DNA of 64,000 bases from an uncultured Pseudomonadales bacterium (GCA_905478195.1 CAJQHM010000010.1:1-64000); one strand, 5' to 3'; counted from the stretch's first letter, positions 28,288 to 37,991 are shown. Notes: generated by a model not told the origin, from the sequence alone. A program made the numbers and translations.

Positions 28288-29724
28288 ATGTCAGGAAATT
28301 CAATCTATTGGTATGACTTCGAAACTTTTGGGAGAGACCCACGCCGAACGCGTGCCTCCCAGTTTGCGGGAATTCGAACGGATGAGGACTTGAACATCAT
28401 TTCCGAACCTTTAGTATTCTACTGTAAGCCCGCTGATGACTTCTTGCCAGATCCTATGGCTTGTCTGATAACGGGGATCTCTCCGCAGAAGGCATTGCAG
28501 GAAGGTGTTTGTGAATCTGAGTTTATTCAGCGAATTGAGAGAGAATTCTCTCAGCCAGGTACCTGTGTTGCAGGGTACAACAGCATCCGTTTTGACGATG
28601 AGTTGACGAGACAGCTGCTGTATAGAAATTTCTACGATCCCTACGAGCGGGAATGGAAGAATGGAAATTCTCGCTGGGATATTATCGATATGCTGCGGCT
28701 CTGTGCAGCGACCCGCTCAGAGGGCATTGTGTGGCCGCAGCGGGAAGATGGCAGCACCAGTTTCAGACTGGAACAGCTAACCGCGGCCAATGGGATCGAG
28801 CATGCCGATGCTCACGACGCGCTTTCCGATGTAATTGCCACCATAGAGATGGCAAAACTAGTGCGGCAGCAACAACCCAAGCTATATGAGTATGTCTATA
28901 AGCTGCGTAACAAGAGGGCTGTGCAATCTGAAATAGACATGATGACTAGGAAGCCGGTGCTGCATGTTTCCATGATGTATCCGGCTGTTCAAGGTTGTCT
29001 TGCGCTAGTCATGCCTATCTGCCCACATCCAACCAATAACAATGGAATCATCGTTTATGATCTGCGCGTCGATCCGGATAGCTGGGCTGAGTTAACAGTT
29101 GCTGAGATACGAGAGAGAATCTTTACCGCCCGTGAAGATATGGCCCAGGGAGTGGAGCGTATTCCGCTTAAGACGTTACATATAAACAAGTGTCCAGTGA
29201 TTGCCTCTCCAGCGGTCTTGCCGGCTGAGCGTGCAGAAGAATTCGGTGTGGATCTGGATAAATGCCGCACGCACTGGAGTATGCTGCAGAATAATCAGGG
29301 CCTTGTTGACAAGGTCGCGGAGGTATTCACAGAGGAGGTGGGGCGAGGGGAGCTGGATCCGGACTACATGATTTACAGTGGCGGTTTTTTCTCAGAGTCT
29401 GATAAGAGTTTGATGGCGATGATTCGCTCCACCTCTGCAAAAGATCTGGCGCGATTAGACCTGCCATTCCGAGATACGCGTTTGGCTACCATGTTACAGC
29501 GATACAGGGCGCGTAATTTCAAGGACACGCTAAACGACTTGGAACTGGCCGAATGGAACAAGTTCAGACAGGAGCGATTGTCCTCCCCTGATGCGCTTGC
29601 CGCGTTTGAGGAAGGCTATGCGCAGGCTAGAGAAAGAGCGGATGGTCAGAATGAGGCGTTATTTATGAAGCTCGACGAGTACGTGGCTGCGGTCACTGAT
29701 TTCGAAGAAAAGGCTGGGAGCTAG
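28288..29724 (+). CDS. sbcB: Exodeoxyribonuclease I
   Basis: SbcB degrades single-stranded DNA 3' to 5' and acts in recombination and mismatch repair. The 478-residue protein starts with the DEDDh exonuclease ExoI motif WYDFETFGRDPRR (Asp and Glu metal ligands), followed by GYNSIRFDDE, and DAHDALSDV with the HxxxxD pair near residue 180. The C-terminal half has the SH3-like and helical ExoI domains, with patterns such as PLKTLHINKCP. Length matches the E. coli enzyme. It stands alone between pyrB and an acyltransferase. Confidence 0.95.
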   Translation: MSGNSIYWYDFETFGRDPRRTRASQFAGIRTDEDLNIISEPLVFYCKPADDFLPDPMACLITGISPQKALQEGVCESEFIQRIEREFSQPGTCVAGYNSIRFDDELTRQLLYRNFYDPYEREWKNGNSRWDIIDMLRLCAATRSEGIVWPQREDGSTSFRLEQLTAANGIEHADAHDALSDVIATIEMAKLVRQQQPKLYEYVYKLRNKRAVQSEIDMMTRKPVLHVSMMYPAVQGCLALVMPICPHPTNNNGIIVYDLRVDPDSWAELTVAEIRERIFTAREDMAQGVERIPLKTLHINKCPVIASPAVLPAERAEEFGVDLDKCRTHWSMLQNNQGLVDKVAEVFTEEVGRGELDPDYMIYSGGFFSESDKSLMAMIRSTSAKDLARLDLPFRDTRLATMLQRYRARNFKDTLNDLELAEWNKFRQERLSSPDALAAFEEGYAQARERADGQNEALFMKLDEYVAAVTDFEEKAGS

Positions 29725-29835
29725 GCGCCGTTTGAGCAGGTGCAATGGGGCTCCAAAGCGGATAGAATCCGACACCGAAAGTCGGCCTGCATAGGCTGCC
29801 AAGAATCCATAAGCTGTTGATAAAAAAGAATAAAA

Positions 29836-30987
29836 ATGGATAAATTTAAATCGATACGACCCTATCACGATGATGAGATTCGCCCTGTCTTAGATCGACT
29901 GATTACCGACCCAGAATTTCTTTCCAGTATAGCCAGTTTCTATGCGCCAAGATTGTCACGCCTTTTTCCCGGCGTGATGCGGCTGCTTGCCAGAAACAGG
30001 CTTAAGGGCCAGGTTGCATCTGTACATGATGTGGCCAGCATGCAAGATGTTATAGCTGGCTACATGTACAAGATGATCGAAGACACTACTACAAGCTTGA
30101 CCCACTCGGGCTTAGAGAACCTGGATAGTGAGAGGAGCTATCTTTTTATTAGCAATCATCGTGATATCACGATGGATCCTGCCTTTGTTAATTACATGTT
30201 GTATCACGCAGGAAATCAGACAGTACAGATAGCGACCGGCGATAATTTGCTTAAGAAGCCTTTTGTATCGGACTTAATGCGACTGAATAAGAGTTTCATT
30301 GTGCGCAGATCGCTAAAAGGAAGAGAGCTATTGCAGGGCCTAACTCTGCTCTCAGAATATATGCAGTATTGTATCGAGCAACACAGTCATGTTTGGATAG
30401 CTCAGCGCGAAGGTCGAGCCAAAAACGGAGTCGATAAGACCGAAGCCGCACTTCTTAAAATGCTAGCCATGTATCAACGCAAGAAACCGTTGAGCGAAAG
30501 CTTGGGAAAACTGCATATAGTGCCGGTTTCAATATCTTACGAGTATGATGCCTGTGATGTGCTTAAGGCAGAAGAACTCTATCAGATCGAAACTACGGGT
30601 GCGTTTACCAAGACTGAAAAAAGTGACATCGAGAGTATAGTTGCTGGCATGATCGGTTATAAAGGAGCTGTGCACGTAGCCTTTGGGACCGAGATTCAGT
30701 ACGAGAGTGACGACCCAGATGTCATAGCAGCGAGTATCGACAAACAAATACTGGCTAACTATAAACTACGTGATAGTAATTTCATCGCTTTGGAAATACT
30801 TAAAGATGAAGGGTTGTTACCAGAGGGCGTTGCAGAGCTCGATATTGCAATTCCAGTAATAGCAGAGCAGTCTCGGGAAGTGTTTATGAATAGGTACAAG
30901 CAAGTGGACTCGAGGCTGCACCGTCACTATTTGCTAAGTTATGCAAATCCAGTGATTAGTTACTACCGAATGCAGTCTCTAGCGTAG
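29836..30987 (+). CDS. Acyltransferase of the PlsC/PlsB type, unknown acceptor
   Basis: A 383-residue protein with a glycerolipid acyltransferase core. The catalytic block reads SNHRDITMDPAF; most members have His-x4-Asp, while here the aspartates sit two and six residues after His, giving His-Arg-Asp and His-x5-Asp. The later motif WIAQREGRAKNG corresponds to the EGxR substrate-binding block. There is no signal peptide and no strong membrane helix, suggesting a peripheral enzyme of the inner membrane making or remodelling phospholipids. Such proteins with HRDI motifs are frequent in marine Gammaproteobacteria and Bacteroidetes. Its last nine bases overlap the end of the convergent DUF349 gene. 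Confidence 0.82.
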   Translation: MDKFKSIRPYHDDEIRPVLDRLITDPEFLSSIASFYAPRLSRLFPGVMRLLARNRLKGQVASVHDVASMQDVIAGYMYKMIEDTTTSLTHSGLENLDSERSYLFISNHRDITMDPAFVNYMLYHAGNQTVQIATGDNLLKKPFVSDLMRLNKSFIVRRSLKGRELLQGLTLLSEYMQYCIEQHSHVWIAQREGRAKNGVDKTEAALLKMLAMYQRKKPLSESLGKLHIVPVSISYEYDACDVLKAEELYQIETTGAFTKTEKSDIESIVAGMIGYKGAVHVAFGTEIQYESDDPDVIAASIDKQILANYKLRDSNFIALEILKDEGLLPEGVAELDIAIPVIAEQSREVFMNRYKQVDSRLHRHYLLSYANPVISYYRMQSLA

Positions 30988-33513
30988 TTTTTGTAAAACC
31001 TGGCCTAGACGATCTTTGAACTGTTCTCGCGCAGCATCACTTATGGGGCCCATTGCGTAGGATCGAAATTCAGTTGTCATCGCGTATTTCAGATTTTGTT
31101 TTGGATCCGGCTTTGCCTGACCAAATCCGCTTTTTAGCTGTTCTAACTGGTACTTCATCCGCAGTGCTTTATCTTCAGCAGGGGAGTCTACGTTTGCTCG
31201 AATCTCTGCCTGTATGCACAGTTCTCTAAACTCATCTTCGCATTTTTGGCATAGCTGCATTAGCTCAGTTTTGGACGCAGCGGAAACTACGGAGTTTAGT
31301 CGATTCAGCAGCACTTCATCGGCTTCAGCATTTCCGCTCTTACCGATTTCGCTCCAGCTATCTTTGTCGAAAGCCTGCTGCAGAACAGTAAATTTTTCTG
31401 CATCGCCCTCGTTAAACAGAGAGTTCTCAAGCGCTTTCAAGCGCTCTGTCTTGTCTAGAAGTAGCTGTTGTGTTGCCTGTTGACGTTTGTCTGGCAGAGC
31501 CCTAAACCTGGAATCAATCAGCCGCTTGCTGGAATTAAACAGCTCTAGTAAGCGCTTGCGTTGTGATTTGATGCGCGGGTCAAGCGAGTTCGAAAATTCT
31601 TGAGCCAGGTCTTGGTAGGCTGCTTTAGACTCGCGAAATTCAGCATCGCTTTTCTTGGAAATTTTCTCTAGCTCACTGAGAATCTGATTAAGGCGGGCTT
31701 CGACTTTCTTCAGGTCTTGCTTGAACCCGTTGCCAGCCTGACTGCGTTTGCTAAAGATTGTATCGCAGGCTGCTCTAAAGTCTTGCCAATACTTGTTGTC
31801 TTCTCTGTAGGTGGTGGGGCCTATCGTCTTCCATTCTTGCTGTAGGCGCTTGGCTTCATCCATAGCCAGCTTGTTATCTTCCTGTGTTGTCAGCTCCTGC
31901 GCCTTCTTGATCAGCTCCTGCTTTTGTTTGGCGCTATTCGAAACCTCGTTCTTGCGAAGCTTGCGCAGTTCGTTAACAGTTGCATAGTATCTTTTCTGTA
32001 ATGCCTTAATCTTTCTCTGTTCTATTGGGGCGTGTAGCTTCCAGTTCTTATCTGCTTCGTTGAGAAGTTTGTTCAGTCCAGAAAGATCGAGTTCAGCTTC
32101 TGAATCTTTTAATCGAGCATGTTCTGCTTCGAGTGTGTCGCAAATTTCTCTGCGTCTGAACAGGTTGTCATTCATCAACTGTTTTCTTTGCTTGAAGTGC
32201 TCCTTGCAGGGTTCGTAAGCTTCATCCGAAACTTTCTTGAATTCTTTCCAAAGCTGTTCATTCTGGTTGGAATGACCTAGGGCCTTCCATTCCTGATGCA
32301 TCTTGCTAATGCTCTTGGATCGGTCGGACGCATGCATCTTTGATTCTAAAAGATGCTGCATCTGAACTATCAATTCTTTCTTCTTCTCAGTAGCGGCGAA
32401 GACCTTCCAGTTGCGAAGTTCGGTTACTTTTTCTTTGTGTGTGTTAGCTGTCTTCTGTAGCTCTGCTCGTATTTGATTCTGTGTGTTGCTTATGTTTCCC
32501 TGTATTTTGTCCCAGCACCTGCCCGCATTTTCTGAATTTCCTGAATCGAGTGCTTCCGCGAGGGAAATAAACAATTCTTCAGTTTTCGCTTTCAGCTCAT
32601 TCTGGTATTCATCATTTTTAACAATTTTGCTCGCTATGTCGGCTTGTAAGGTTGCTATATTTCCCCGTAGTTTTAGCTCGGCATCTGTCAGCCTGGCTTG
32701 CAGTTTTCTTAACTGTGAGCGGATTTCAAACAGCCGGGTGGTGTTTTTGTAACTTACCATAGAAGCCTCTTTCTCTATGGCGTCGAATTCAATCTTGGGT
32801 TCAACAGGAGGGGGCTCAGGCTCTTTGCTCTTGATCGGTTTGGGTTTTGCCTCTACCTCTTTCGGGGTGGTTGTGGCTGGAGCTTTGCCACTGGCTGCGG
32901 CCGCAGTGGCTGGCTTTTCTTCGCTCTCGCTAGTCGATTCCTGTTCGAGTCGACTGGCGATGGTCTTGGTAACCGTTTTATCTTTACCGACGACTTTGTT
33001 GTGTATCTCCTTAAGAAGTTGCTTGTCATCTATGAGGAGGGCTGCAGATTTTCGCACATGTACGCTAGCGGCGAATAAGCACAAGTCTGCAAGATCTTCG
33101 TTCTGCTTTACAGCTGCAACCGCCAGAGAGCCAGTGTTTTTTATTTTTGTAATTAGCGCGACTTGCTTGATGTCGGCACCTGGAAGCCTTGCTAATCTTC
33201 CGCTTCTCTCTTCCTCGCTGTACGCGGAATCCACTGTGCCGGCGATGATACGACAACTCTGCTGCTGGGCAGCTTCTTTTGCCTTGCCGCCTGCCGCCCC
33301 TAGCTTAGCAAGTGCTTCCAGGTCAACTATTCGTGAGATAGCTGAGCTACGGACTTTCTCAAAGTCGTCTTCAAGCGCCACTTTAAGGAGAAAATAGGCT
33401 GTACTCGACTCATTGGAATCCAGTTTTTCTAAGGTCGATAGCCTTTGCTCACAATCTTGGTTGAGCCAGGTGTCGTCTATAAGTGAGGGTGCTGAGATTG
33501 AAGCAGTTGTCAT
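30979..33513 (-). CDS. Large DUF349 coiled-coil protein
   Basis: An 844-residue, highly charged protein that is largely helical. Several copies of the DUF349 repeat are visible in the second half; each has a Trp-containing segment such as QEWKALGHSNQNEQLWKEF, QQEWKTIGPTTYRE and KYWQDFRAACD. The first 150 residues contain HEAT-like helices and are followed by a Lys/Glu/Pro-rich linker. DUF349 proteins have no agreed biochemical role; some are linked to nucleoid, RNA or envelope functions in different species. There is no signal peptide. It is convergent with the acyltransferase and divergent from dinG. Low-complexity composition creates long shadow frames on the other strand, which I do not count as genes. 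Confidence 0.88.
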   Translation of the reverse strand: MTTASISAPSLIDDTWLNQDCEQRLSTLEKLDSNESSTAYFLLKVALEDDFEKVRSSAISRIVDLEALAKLGAAGGKAKEAAQQQSCRIIAGTVDSAYSEEERSGRLARLPGADIKQVALITKIKNTGSLAVAAVKQNEDLADLCLFAASVHVRKSAALLIDDKQLLKEIHNKVVGKDKTVTKTIASRLEQESTSESEEKPATAAAASGKAPATTTPKEVEAKPKPIKSKEPEPPPVEPKIEFDAIEKEASMVSYKNTTRLFEIRSQLRKLQARLTDAELKLRGNIATLQADIASKIVKNDEYQNELKAKTEELFISLAEALDSGNSENAGRCWDKIQGNISNTQNQIRAELQKTANTHKEKVTELRNWKVFAATEKKKELIVQMQHLLESKMHASDRSKSISKMHQEWKALGHSNQNEQLWKEFKKVSDEAYEPCKEHFKQRKQLMNDNLFRRREICDTLEAEHARLKDSEAELDLSGLNKLLNEADKNWKLHAPIEQRKIKALQKRYYATVNELRKLRKNEVSNSAKQKQELIKKAQELTTQEDNKLAMDEAKRLQQEWKTIGPTTYREDNKYWQDFRAACDTIFSKRSQAGNGFKQDLKKVEARLNQILSELEKISKKSDAEFRESKAAYQDLAQEFSNSLDPRIKSQRKRLLELFNSSKRLIDSRFRALPDKRQQATQQLLLDKTERLKALENSLFNEGDAEKFTVLQQAFDKDSWSEIGKSGNAEADEVLLNRLNSVVSAASKTELMQLCQKCEDEFRELCIQAEIRANVDSPAEDKALRMKYQLEQLKSGFGQAKPDPKQNLKYAMTTEFRSYAMGPISDAAREQFKDRLGQVLQKLR

Positions 33514-33692
33514 GTACTACGAACCGAAGGATTTGATTGTGTGATTGAGGACTTCCATTGCTTTATGCGCTGAAATTGAAAGTAATAATACTGAGACTCA
33601 AGTGTAGCAGATGTTGTTTCATTCAAAACAGAAAAGAATTAGAGGGATCAGACGATTTCCGATAATTTCTCTGGTAAGCAGTCCACAGATGC

Positions 33693-33698
33693 TATAAT
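33693..33698 (+). promoter_or_regulatory. TATAAT box upstream of dinG
   Basis: A perfect -10 hexamer about 50 bases before the dinG start. The region 17 bases further upstream reads TCTGGT, a poor -35. No LexA operator (CTG-N10-CAG) is found around it; the nearest CTG and CAG are 12 bases apart. Confidence 0.35.
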
Positions 33699-33747
33699 TC
33701 ATCCACTATTTAGCAGTATTTGAACTGCACTCTGAGGGTTGATGTGG

Positions 33748-35871
33748 ATGTTGGCGGATGATGTAAAAGACAGTATTCAATCCGCCTATCGCCAATTGCT
33801 AGAGTCCCGCGAACTCACTCCGCGCTATGGTCAGCGTCTTATGATTGCCGAGATTGCGAAGACCTTGTCCAGCCTTGCCGACGAGGACTCCTCACCCCCG
33901 ATCTGCGTGGTCGAAGCCGGGACGGGTACCGGGAAAACGCTGGCCTACGTCTTAGCTGTAATATCCCTGGCTAAGGCTTTGGATCTCAAGGTGGTGATAG
34001 CTACGGCTACGGTAGCGCTTCAAGAACAGGTTGTGCACAAGGATCTGCCAGAGATATTAGCAGGCTCCGATCTCAGCTTTAGCTACTCCTTAGCCAAGGG
34101 GAGAGGGCGGTATCTGTGCCTGGCGAAATTGGATATGCTGCTTAGAGGTAATGACAGCATGCAGGCGATGATGGACCTGTATGGCGAAGAACTGGATGAT
34201 CCAGCTGGCGGAGACCAGGCCCTCTACGAAAAAATGCTAGATCAGCTCAGCATGGGCAACTGGAAAGGCGATAGGGATGACTGGGAAAGCTCTATCAGTG
34301 ATGATGATTGGAGGCCGGTTACCGTAGATAACGCCCAATGTATGGGGCCCAAGTGCAGCCACTTCAGAAATTGCTGTTTCTATCAGGCCCGTGATTCCAT
34401 GGATAAGGCAGACTGTATCGTGAGTAATCACGATTTGGTGTTGTCTGATTTGGCGCTGGGGGGTGGCATAATCCTTCCTGAGCCTGAAAAATGTATCTAT
34501 ATCTTCGATGAGGCTCACCATCTTCCACATAAGAGCAATAATCATTTCTCAGCATTTACTCGCCTCAAGGCTACTAGCAGTTGGTTGGAGCGTACTGAAA
34601 CTATAACCCTTCGCCTACAGAAGGACGATTTTATCGATGGAACGACGCAAAAATCCTTGCACAAATTACTCCTGAACATACGAGAGCAGCTTGATCACGC
34701 CTGGTTAGTGTTGGTGCAAATCCTTGAGTCTCTGAATCAAGCCGACAGCTATGACAACCGTATCCAACATGCTTTCGAGTTGGGGGTTGTGCCAGAACAG
34801 GTGCAATCTCTTGCTGCAAATTTAGCAAACCTATTTGCTCGCCTAGCCGCCGCGTTTCAGAGTACAGCCGATGATCTTAAAGAAGCTATGGAGGATGGGG
34901 GTGATGTAAAACGAAGACAGCTCGCTGAGCAGTGGTTTCCTCTCATAGGTTCGCAACAGAAACGCGCGGAATCGAACTTGGGACTCTGGTTGAGTTATGC
35001 CGCCGTGGATCCGCAGGGGAAGGCGCCATTGGCGAGATGGCTTAGTTACACGGCGAACGAGAATTTCACCGACATCGGCTTGTCATCCAGTCCAGTTTTA
35101 GCTGCCGATAATCTTCAGCAGAGACTTTGGGACAACTGTGCCGGGGCGGTACTAACTTCCGCTACGCTTTCCTCTCTCGGCAATTTCGACATGCTGAAGA
35201 TGCGCGCTGGTCTGCCGGAACATACACATTATTTAAGTATTCTCAGCCCTTTCGACTTTGCGAATTCTGCAAGTTTGGTCATTCCTAAGATGCACTGCGA
35301 TCCGTCTGACTCGGAAAAACACACCGATTTCATCGTCAAAGCGATTCCACGGCTGGTGGATGAAACGGGGGCGTCGCTGATGTTATTTTCCAGTCGCAGG
35401 CAAATGCAAGATGTTATGCAATTGCTGCCCCCGGCTTGGCGCGACTTAGTCTTGTGTCAGGATGATTTTCAGAAGTCCCAACTTGTGAAATATCATCGAC
35501 AACGAATAGATAAAGGAGAAGGGAGTATTATTTTCGGCCTTGCTAGTTTTGCCGAGGGGGTCGATCTGCCAGGCAAATATTGCACCCATGTGCTTATTGC
35601 CAAGATCCCATTTGCGGTGCCGAATGATCCCATCGAACTGACTCTTTCGGAGTGGATAGAACAGCAGGGATTAAATTCTTTTATGACCTTAGCTGTGCCC
35701 GACGCAGCCTTCCGCCTCGTACAGGCAAGCGGAAGATTACTCCGTAGTGAGTCAGATAGTGGAACAATAACTTTGTTCGATGAACGCATAGTGAGTCGGC
35801 GCTACGGGAAGACAATATTGGAATCTATGCCGCCCTACAGGCGTGAGATATTTACCGAAGAGGCGGGGTAG
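33748..35871 (+). CDS. dinG: ATP-dependent DNA helicase DinG (XPD-like, Fe-S)
   Basis: A 707-residue superfamily 2 helicase. Walker A is in VEAGTGTGKTLAY, the DEAH box in YIFDEAHHL, and the four cluster cysteines fit one in GRGRYLC and three in CMGPKCSHFRNCC, as in XPD-type [4Fe-4S] helicases. Later motifs include SATLSSLG, FSSRRQMQDV, FGLASFAEGVDLPG and QASGRLLRS. DinG unwinds DNA 5' to 3' and resolves R-loops and replication-transcription conflicts. I start at ATG 33748 (MLADDVKDSIQ), where GAGGG is nine bases upstream; other ATGs three and six bases before lie too near it. It stands alone. Confidence 0.92.
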   Translation: MLADDVKDSIQSAYRQLLESRELTPRYGQRLMIAEIAKTLSSLADEDSSPPICVVEAGTGTGKTLAYVLAVISLAKALDLKVVIATATVALQEQVVHKDLPEILAGSDLSFSYSLAKGRGRYLCLAKLDMLLRGNDSMQAMMDLYGEELDDPAGGDQALYEKMLDQLSMGNWKGDRDDWESSISDDDWRPVTVDNAQCMGPKCSHFRNCCFYQARDSMDKADCIVSNHDLVLSDLALGGGIILPEPEKCIYIFDEAHHLPHKSNNHFSAFTRLKATSSWLERTETITLRLQKDDFIDGTTQKSLHKLLLNIREQLDHAWLVLVQILESLNQADSYDNRIQHAFELGVVPEQVQSLAANLANLFARLAAAFQSTADDLKEAMEDGGDVKRRQLAEQWFPLIGSQQKRAESNLGLWLSYAAVDPQGKAPLARWLSYTANENFTDIGLSSSPVLAADNLQQRLWDNCAGAVLTSATLSSLGNFDMLKMRAGLPEHTHYLSILSPFDFANSASLVIPKMHCDPSDSEKHTDFIVKAIPRLVDETGASLMLFSSRRQMQDVMQLLPPAWRDLVLCQDDFQKSQLVKYHRQRIDKGEGSIIFGLASFAEGVDLPGKYCTHVLIAKIPFAVPNDPIELTLSEWIEQQGLNSFMTLAVPDAAFRLVQASGRLLRSESDSGTITLFDERIVSRRYGKTILESMPPYRREIFTEEAG

Positions 35872-35904
35872 CAGTTGGGTGTTGACGGCAGGCTTTTGTA
35901 ACGG

Positions 35905-36096
35905 CTAAGTCTTACGTTTAGTCTTGGGGTGGTTGATAAGATAGCCCGCGACGCCGCCTATAAGTACGCCGGATATAGTGGCTACAAGGACGCTATCCAT
36001 GATCGCGCCTAGCCCAAAGCCCAAAATCAATCCGCTGCTCATGCTGAGCGCATAGGTGCCTTGCATTGAGTTCTTCTTCGCTTTCTTCTTCGACAT
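35905..36096 (-). CDS. Small membrane protein with glycine-rich helices
   Basis: A 63-residue protein: a lysine-rich start, two glycine-rich hydrophobic helices (SSGLILGFGLGAIMDS and ISGVLIGGVAGYLIN) and a basic tail. The Gly-zipper-like pattern is common in small inner-membrane proteins. It lies between dinG and the cyclophilin gene and is translated like its right-hand neighbours. I do not recognise a family with assigned function. Confidence 0.62.
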   Translation of the reverse strand: MSKKKAKKNSMQGTYALSMSSGLILGFGLGAIMDSVLVATISGVLIGGVAGYLINHPKTKRKT

Positions 36097-36126
36097 GTCA
36101 GCTCCACAATAGCTGGGGTTGTCTGC

Positions 36127-36990
36127 CTAGTTTGCCTGACGCACGGAGTAAATCAAGGTGCTGAGGCTAGAGAATTGATCCGGATCAATTGCCGTACTGC
36201 CTATAGTGTCCATCACCGACTGACCTTCGATGACTTGTCCTATTACGGTGTATTTTCCCGTAAGTTGGGGGGCATCGGCAAGGCTGATAAAGAACTCGGG
36301 TCCATTGCTGTCGGGGCCCGAGTTGGCGAGCGCTACTGTGCCCCTGAGGATAGCTCGGCTGGGTAGTGATGAGTCATAGCGGTAGCCCTGACTCTCGTAT
36401 ACAGATTTCACCGTTAGGTCTTGTAGCTCTTCCAGTGTCTGATATTGCCTGGATAATGCCGTGTCAACGTCTGCGATATTTCTTCGGGAGTACAGTGGTT
36501 CCAGAATTTCGGAATGAAAATCCTGTTTCGACTCGATATTGAGTTGGTCAGCGAAGCTGCCGTCGGGATTGATGGCCTGAATCTGATCCAAGCCCAGGGC
36601 ATCTGCGTTTATTTCATCTGGTAGAAGCTCTACCTGCAGCCCTAGGGGATTCTTCGCCTGGCTGCCCGCCTGAATGACGAAGCCGGGCACGACGCGATGA
36701 AAGCGCATGCCGTTGTAGTAGTAACGCGCTTGAACTGGCTGGCCTGTGTCCGGATTGGTAAAGTCTTTCTCGCCTTGTGCAAGGGCGATGAAATTTTGCA
36801 CATTGTTAGGTGCTTCATTAGGGAACAGTTCTATATAAATCTCGCCCCGAGAGGTGCTGATGAGCACCAGTGGGTTCTGCGGATCTTCCATGGCGAGTAA
36901 CGCCGAGGAAGTATCGGCGAGCGCGGTGTTTAGCAAGCCGGATAGCAGGGCGATTAGGGGAAGCAGGCTGTGTCTGTAGGGCTGATGCAT
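36127..36990 (-). CDS. Exported peptidyl-prolyl cis-trans isomerase, cyclophilin type
   Basis: A 287-residue cyclophilin with a signal peptide (LLPLIALLSGLLNTALA). Catalytic features are FHRVVPGFVIQAG and, later, ALANSGPDSNGPEFFISL. Between them is an insertion of about 80 residues, larger than the usual loop in PpiA/PpiB. It should speed proline isomerisation in periplasmic protein folding. I start at ATG 36988-36990, where the signal peptide begins; the frame extends 18 codons further but that part overlaps the DUF5062 stop. The two genes are eight bases apart on the same strand. Confidence 0.88.
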   Translation of the reverse strand: MHQPYRHSLLPLIALLSGLLNTALADTSSALLAMEDPQNPLVLISTSRGEIYIELFPNEAPNNVQNFIALAQGEKDFTNPDTGQPVQARYYYNGMRFHRVVPGFVIQAGSQAKNPLGLQVELLPDEINADALGLDQIQAINPDGSFADQLNIESKQDFHSEILEPLYSRRNIADVDTALSRQYQTLEELQDLTVKSVYESQGYRYDSSLPSRAILRGTVALANSGPDSNGPEFFISLADAPQLTGKYTVIGQVIEGQSVMDTIGSTAIDPDQFSSLSTLIYSVRQAN

Positions 36991-36998
36991 GAATAGAC

Positions 36999-37259
36999 TT
37001 ACTGTAACAAGTGATGATCGGCTGGAAGATTTTTCGAGATCCAAATTGCCAACTTGTGGCGCATGTTTACTGCGTTCTCATCTTTCGTCGCCAGAGCCTG
37101 TATCACCCCATCCTTGACCAGTAATAGATAAATCGCGCGCACTTTTATATCGACGTGATCGGTATTTTCAAACTTTCCCGCGCCCCGGGCCTCGAAGTAG
37201 CGTGTGCCAACTCGAATGGCCTCTTTTAAAAGTTCGCCTTCGTTCTTAATTTTTTTCAT
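36999..37259 (-). CDS. DUF5062 family small protein
   Basis: An 86-residue protein that matches the DUF5062 family of Gammaproteobacteria: MKKIKNEGELLKEAIRVG at the start, LLVKDGVI in the middle and HKLAIWISKNLPADH near the end. It is a small, probably helical cytoplasmic protein of unknown role. The start at ATG 37257-37259 is chosen since the family begins MKKIKNE and AGG lies six bases before. An upstream ATG at 37269-37271 adds four residues. It likely shares a transcript with the cyclophilin gene. Confidence 0.8.
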   Translation of the reverse strand: MKKIKNEGELLKEAIRVGTRYFEARGAGKFENTDHVDIKVRAIYLLLVKDGVIQALATKDENAVNMRHKLAIWISKNLPADHHLLQ

Positions 37260-37370
37260 GTTTGCCTGCACTATTTGACGCGAGGATTGTAGGGTGAAAG
37301 CGACTCCCCATGCAATACAAGGTGCAGGGGGCGTGCCTACAGTATTCGATGCAGCAGTAGTGACTTCCGC

Positions 37371-37949
37371 CTAACTGTCTTGGTAACGAGCAAGCTCCTC
37401 GGGTGTGTCTATATCTTGTAGCACGCCAGGGTCATCAACTGACAGTTCACAAACAGCATTTCGGTGCAGTGTGGTGAGCTTTCGCCCCCCAGCATCTCCC
37501 TCGAGCCTCCCTAGCTCATCAAAGTAGGCGCTGCCGAAGGCGACTGGATTGCCCATTTTTGAGTCTAGCACCGGTATGACGATGCTGTCCTCATCGATTT
37601 GCTCGGCTATCTGTCTATAGGTTGAAGTTTCGATGAAGGGCATGTCCCCAAGGCAGACCAGGCATGCGCGCCAATCGCCTATGTGCTGGGCAGCGAAAGC
37701 GAGTGTCGCTCCCATGCCTTGCTCTGCATCTTCAAAGGCCAGAAATGAGGTTCCGGGTGCTAGGGGCAATAGCTGCGGAATCAGCTCCGGACGCGTGATT
37801 ACTAAACGCTGGGGAAAGACTTCAGCGATTCGCTCTAGTGTCTGTTGCACCACGGTTTTCCCATTGTGCAATTGGGCGAGCAATTTGCTGTCGCCGAAGC
37901 GCTTGCTATATCCTGCAGCCAAGACGATGGCGCCGATAGGTTTTGTCAT
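37371..37949 (-). CDS. MobA-like NTP transferase (MocA-type)
   Basis: A 192-residue nucleotidyltransferase with the signature LAAGYSKRFGDSKLL at the N-terminus, the metal-binding LGDMPF, and GNPVAFG. It matches the MobA/MocA family that transfers CMP or GMP onto molybdopterin cofactor, and the closely related sugar-nucleotide branch. MocA is the best guess since the molybdenum-linked xdhC-like gene is present at 22 kb, but no molybdoenzyme is seen. It lies 43 bases downstream of a small hypothetical gene. Confidence 0.78.
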   Translation of the reverse strand: MTKPIGAIVLAAGYSKRFGDSKLLAQLHNGKTVVQQTLERIAEVFPQRLVITRPELIPQLLPLAPGTSFLAFEDAEQGMGATLAFAAQHIGDWRACLVCLGDMPFIETSTYRQIAEQIDEDSIVIPVLDSKMGNPVAFGSAYFDELGRLEGDAGGRKLTTLHRNAVCELSVDDPGVLQDIDTPEELARYQDS

Positions 37950-37991
37950 GTCGCGTCTGTCAGCATATCTGCCTTTGCCAAGAAAGGAAGA

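Noticed and set aside
32777-33397. A 206-codon plus-strand frame opposite the DUF349 gene
   Set aside because: It is a shadow created by the low-complexity Ala/Lys/Glu coding of DUF349; it has no ribosome site and a Ser/Ala/Leu-rich translation.
33671-33688. A possible LexA operator before dinG
   Set aside because: The CTG and CAG triplets are 12 bases apart rather than 10 and the centre lacks the AT-rich consensus.
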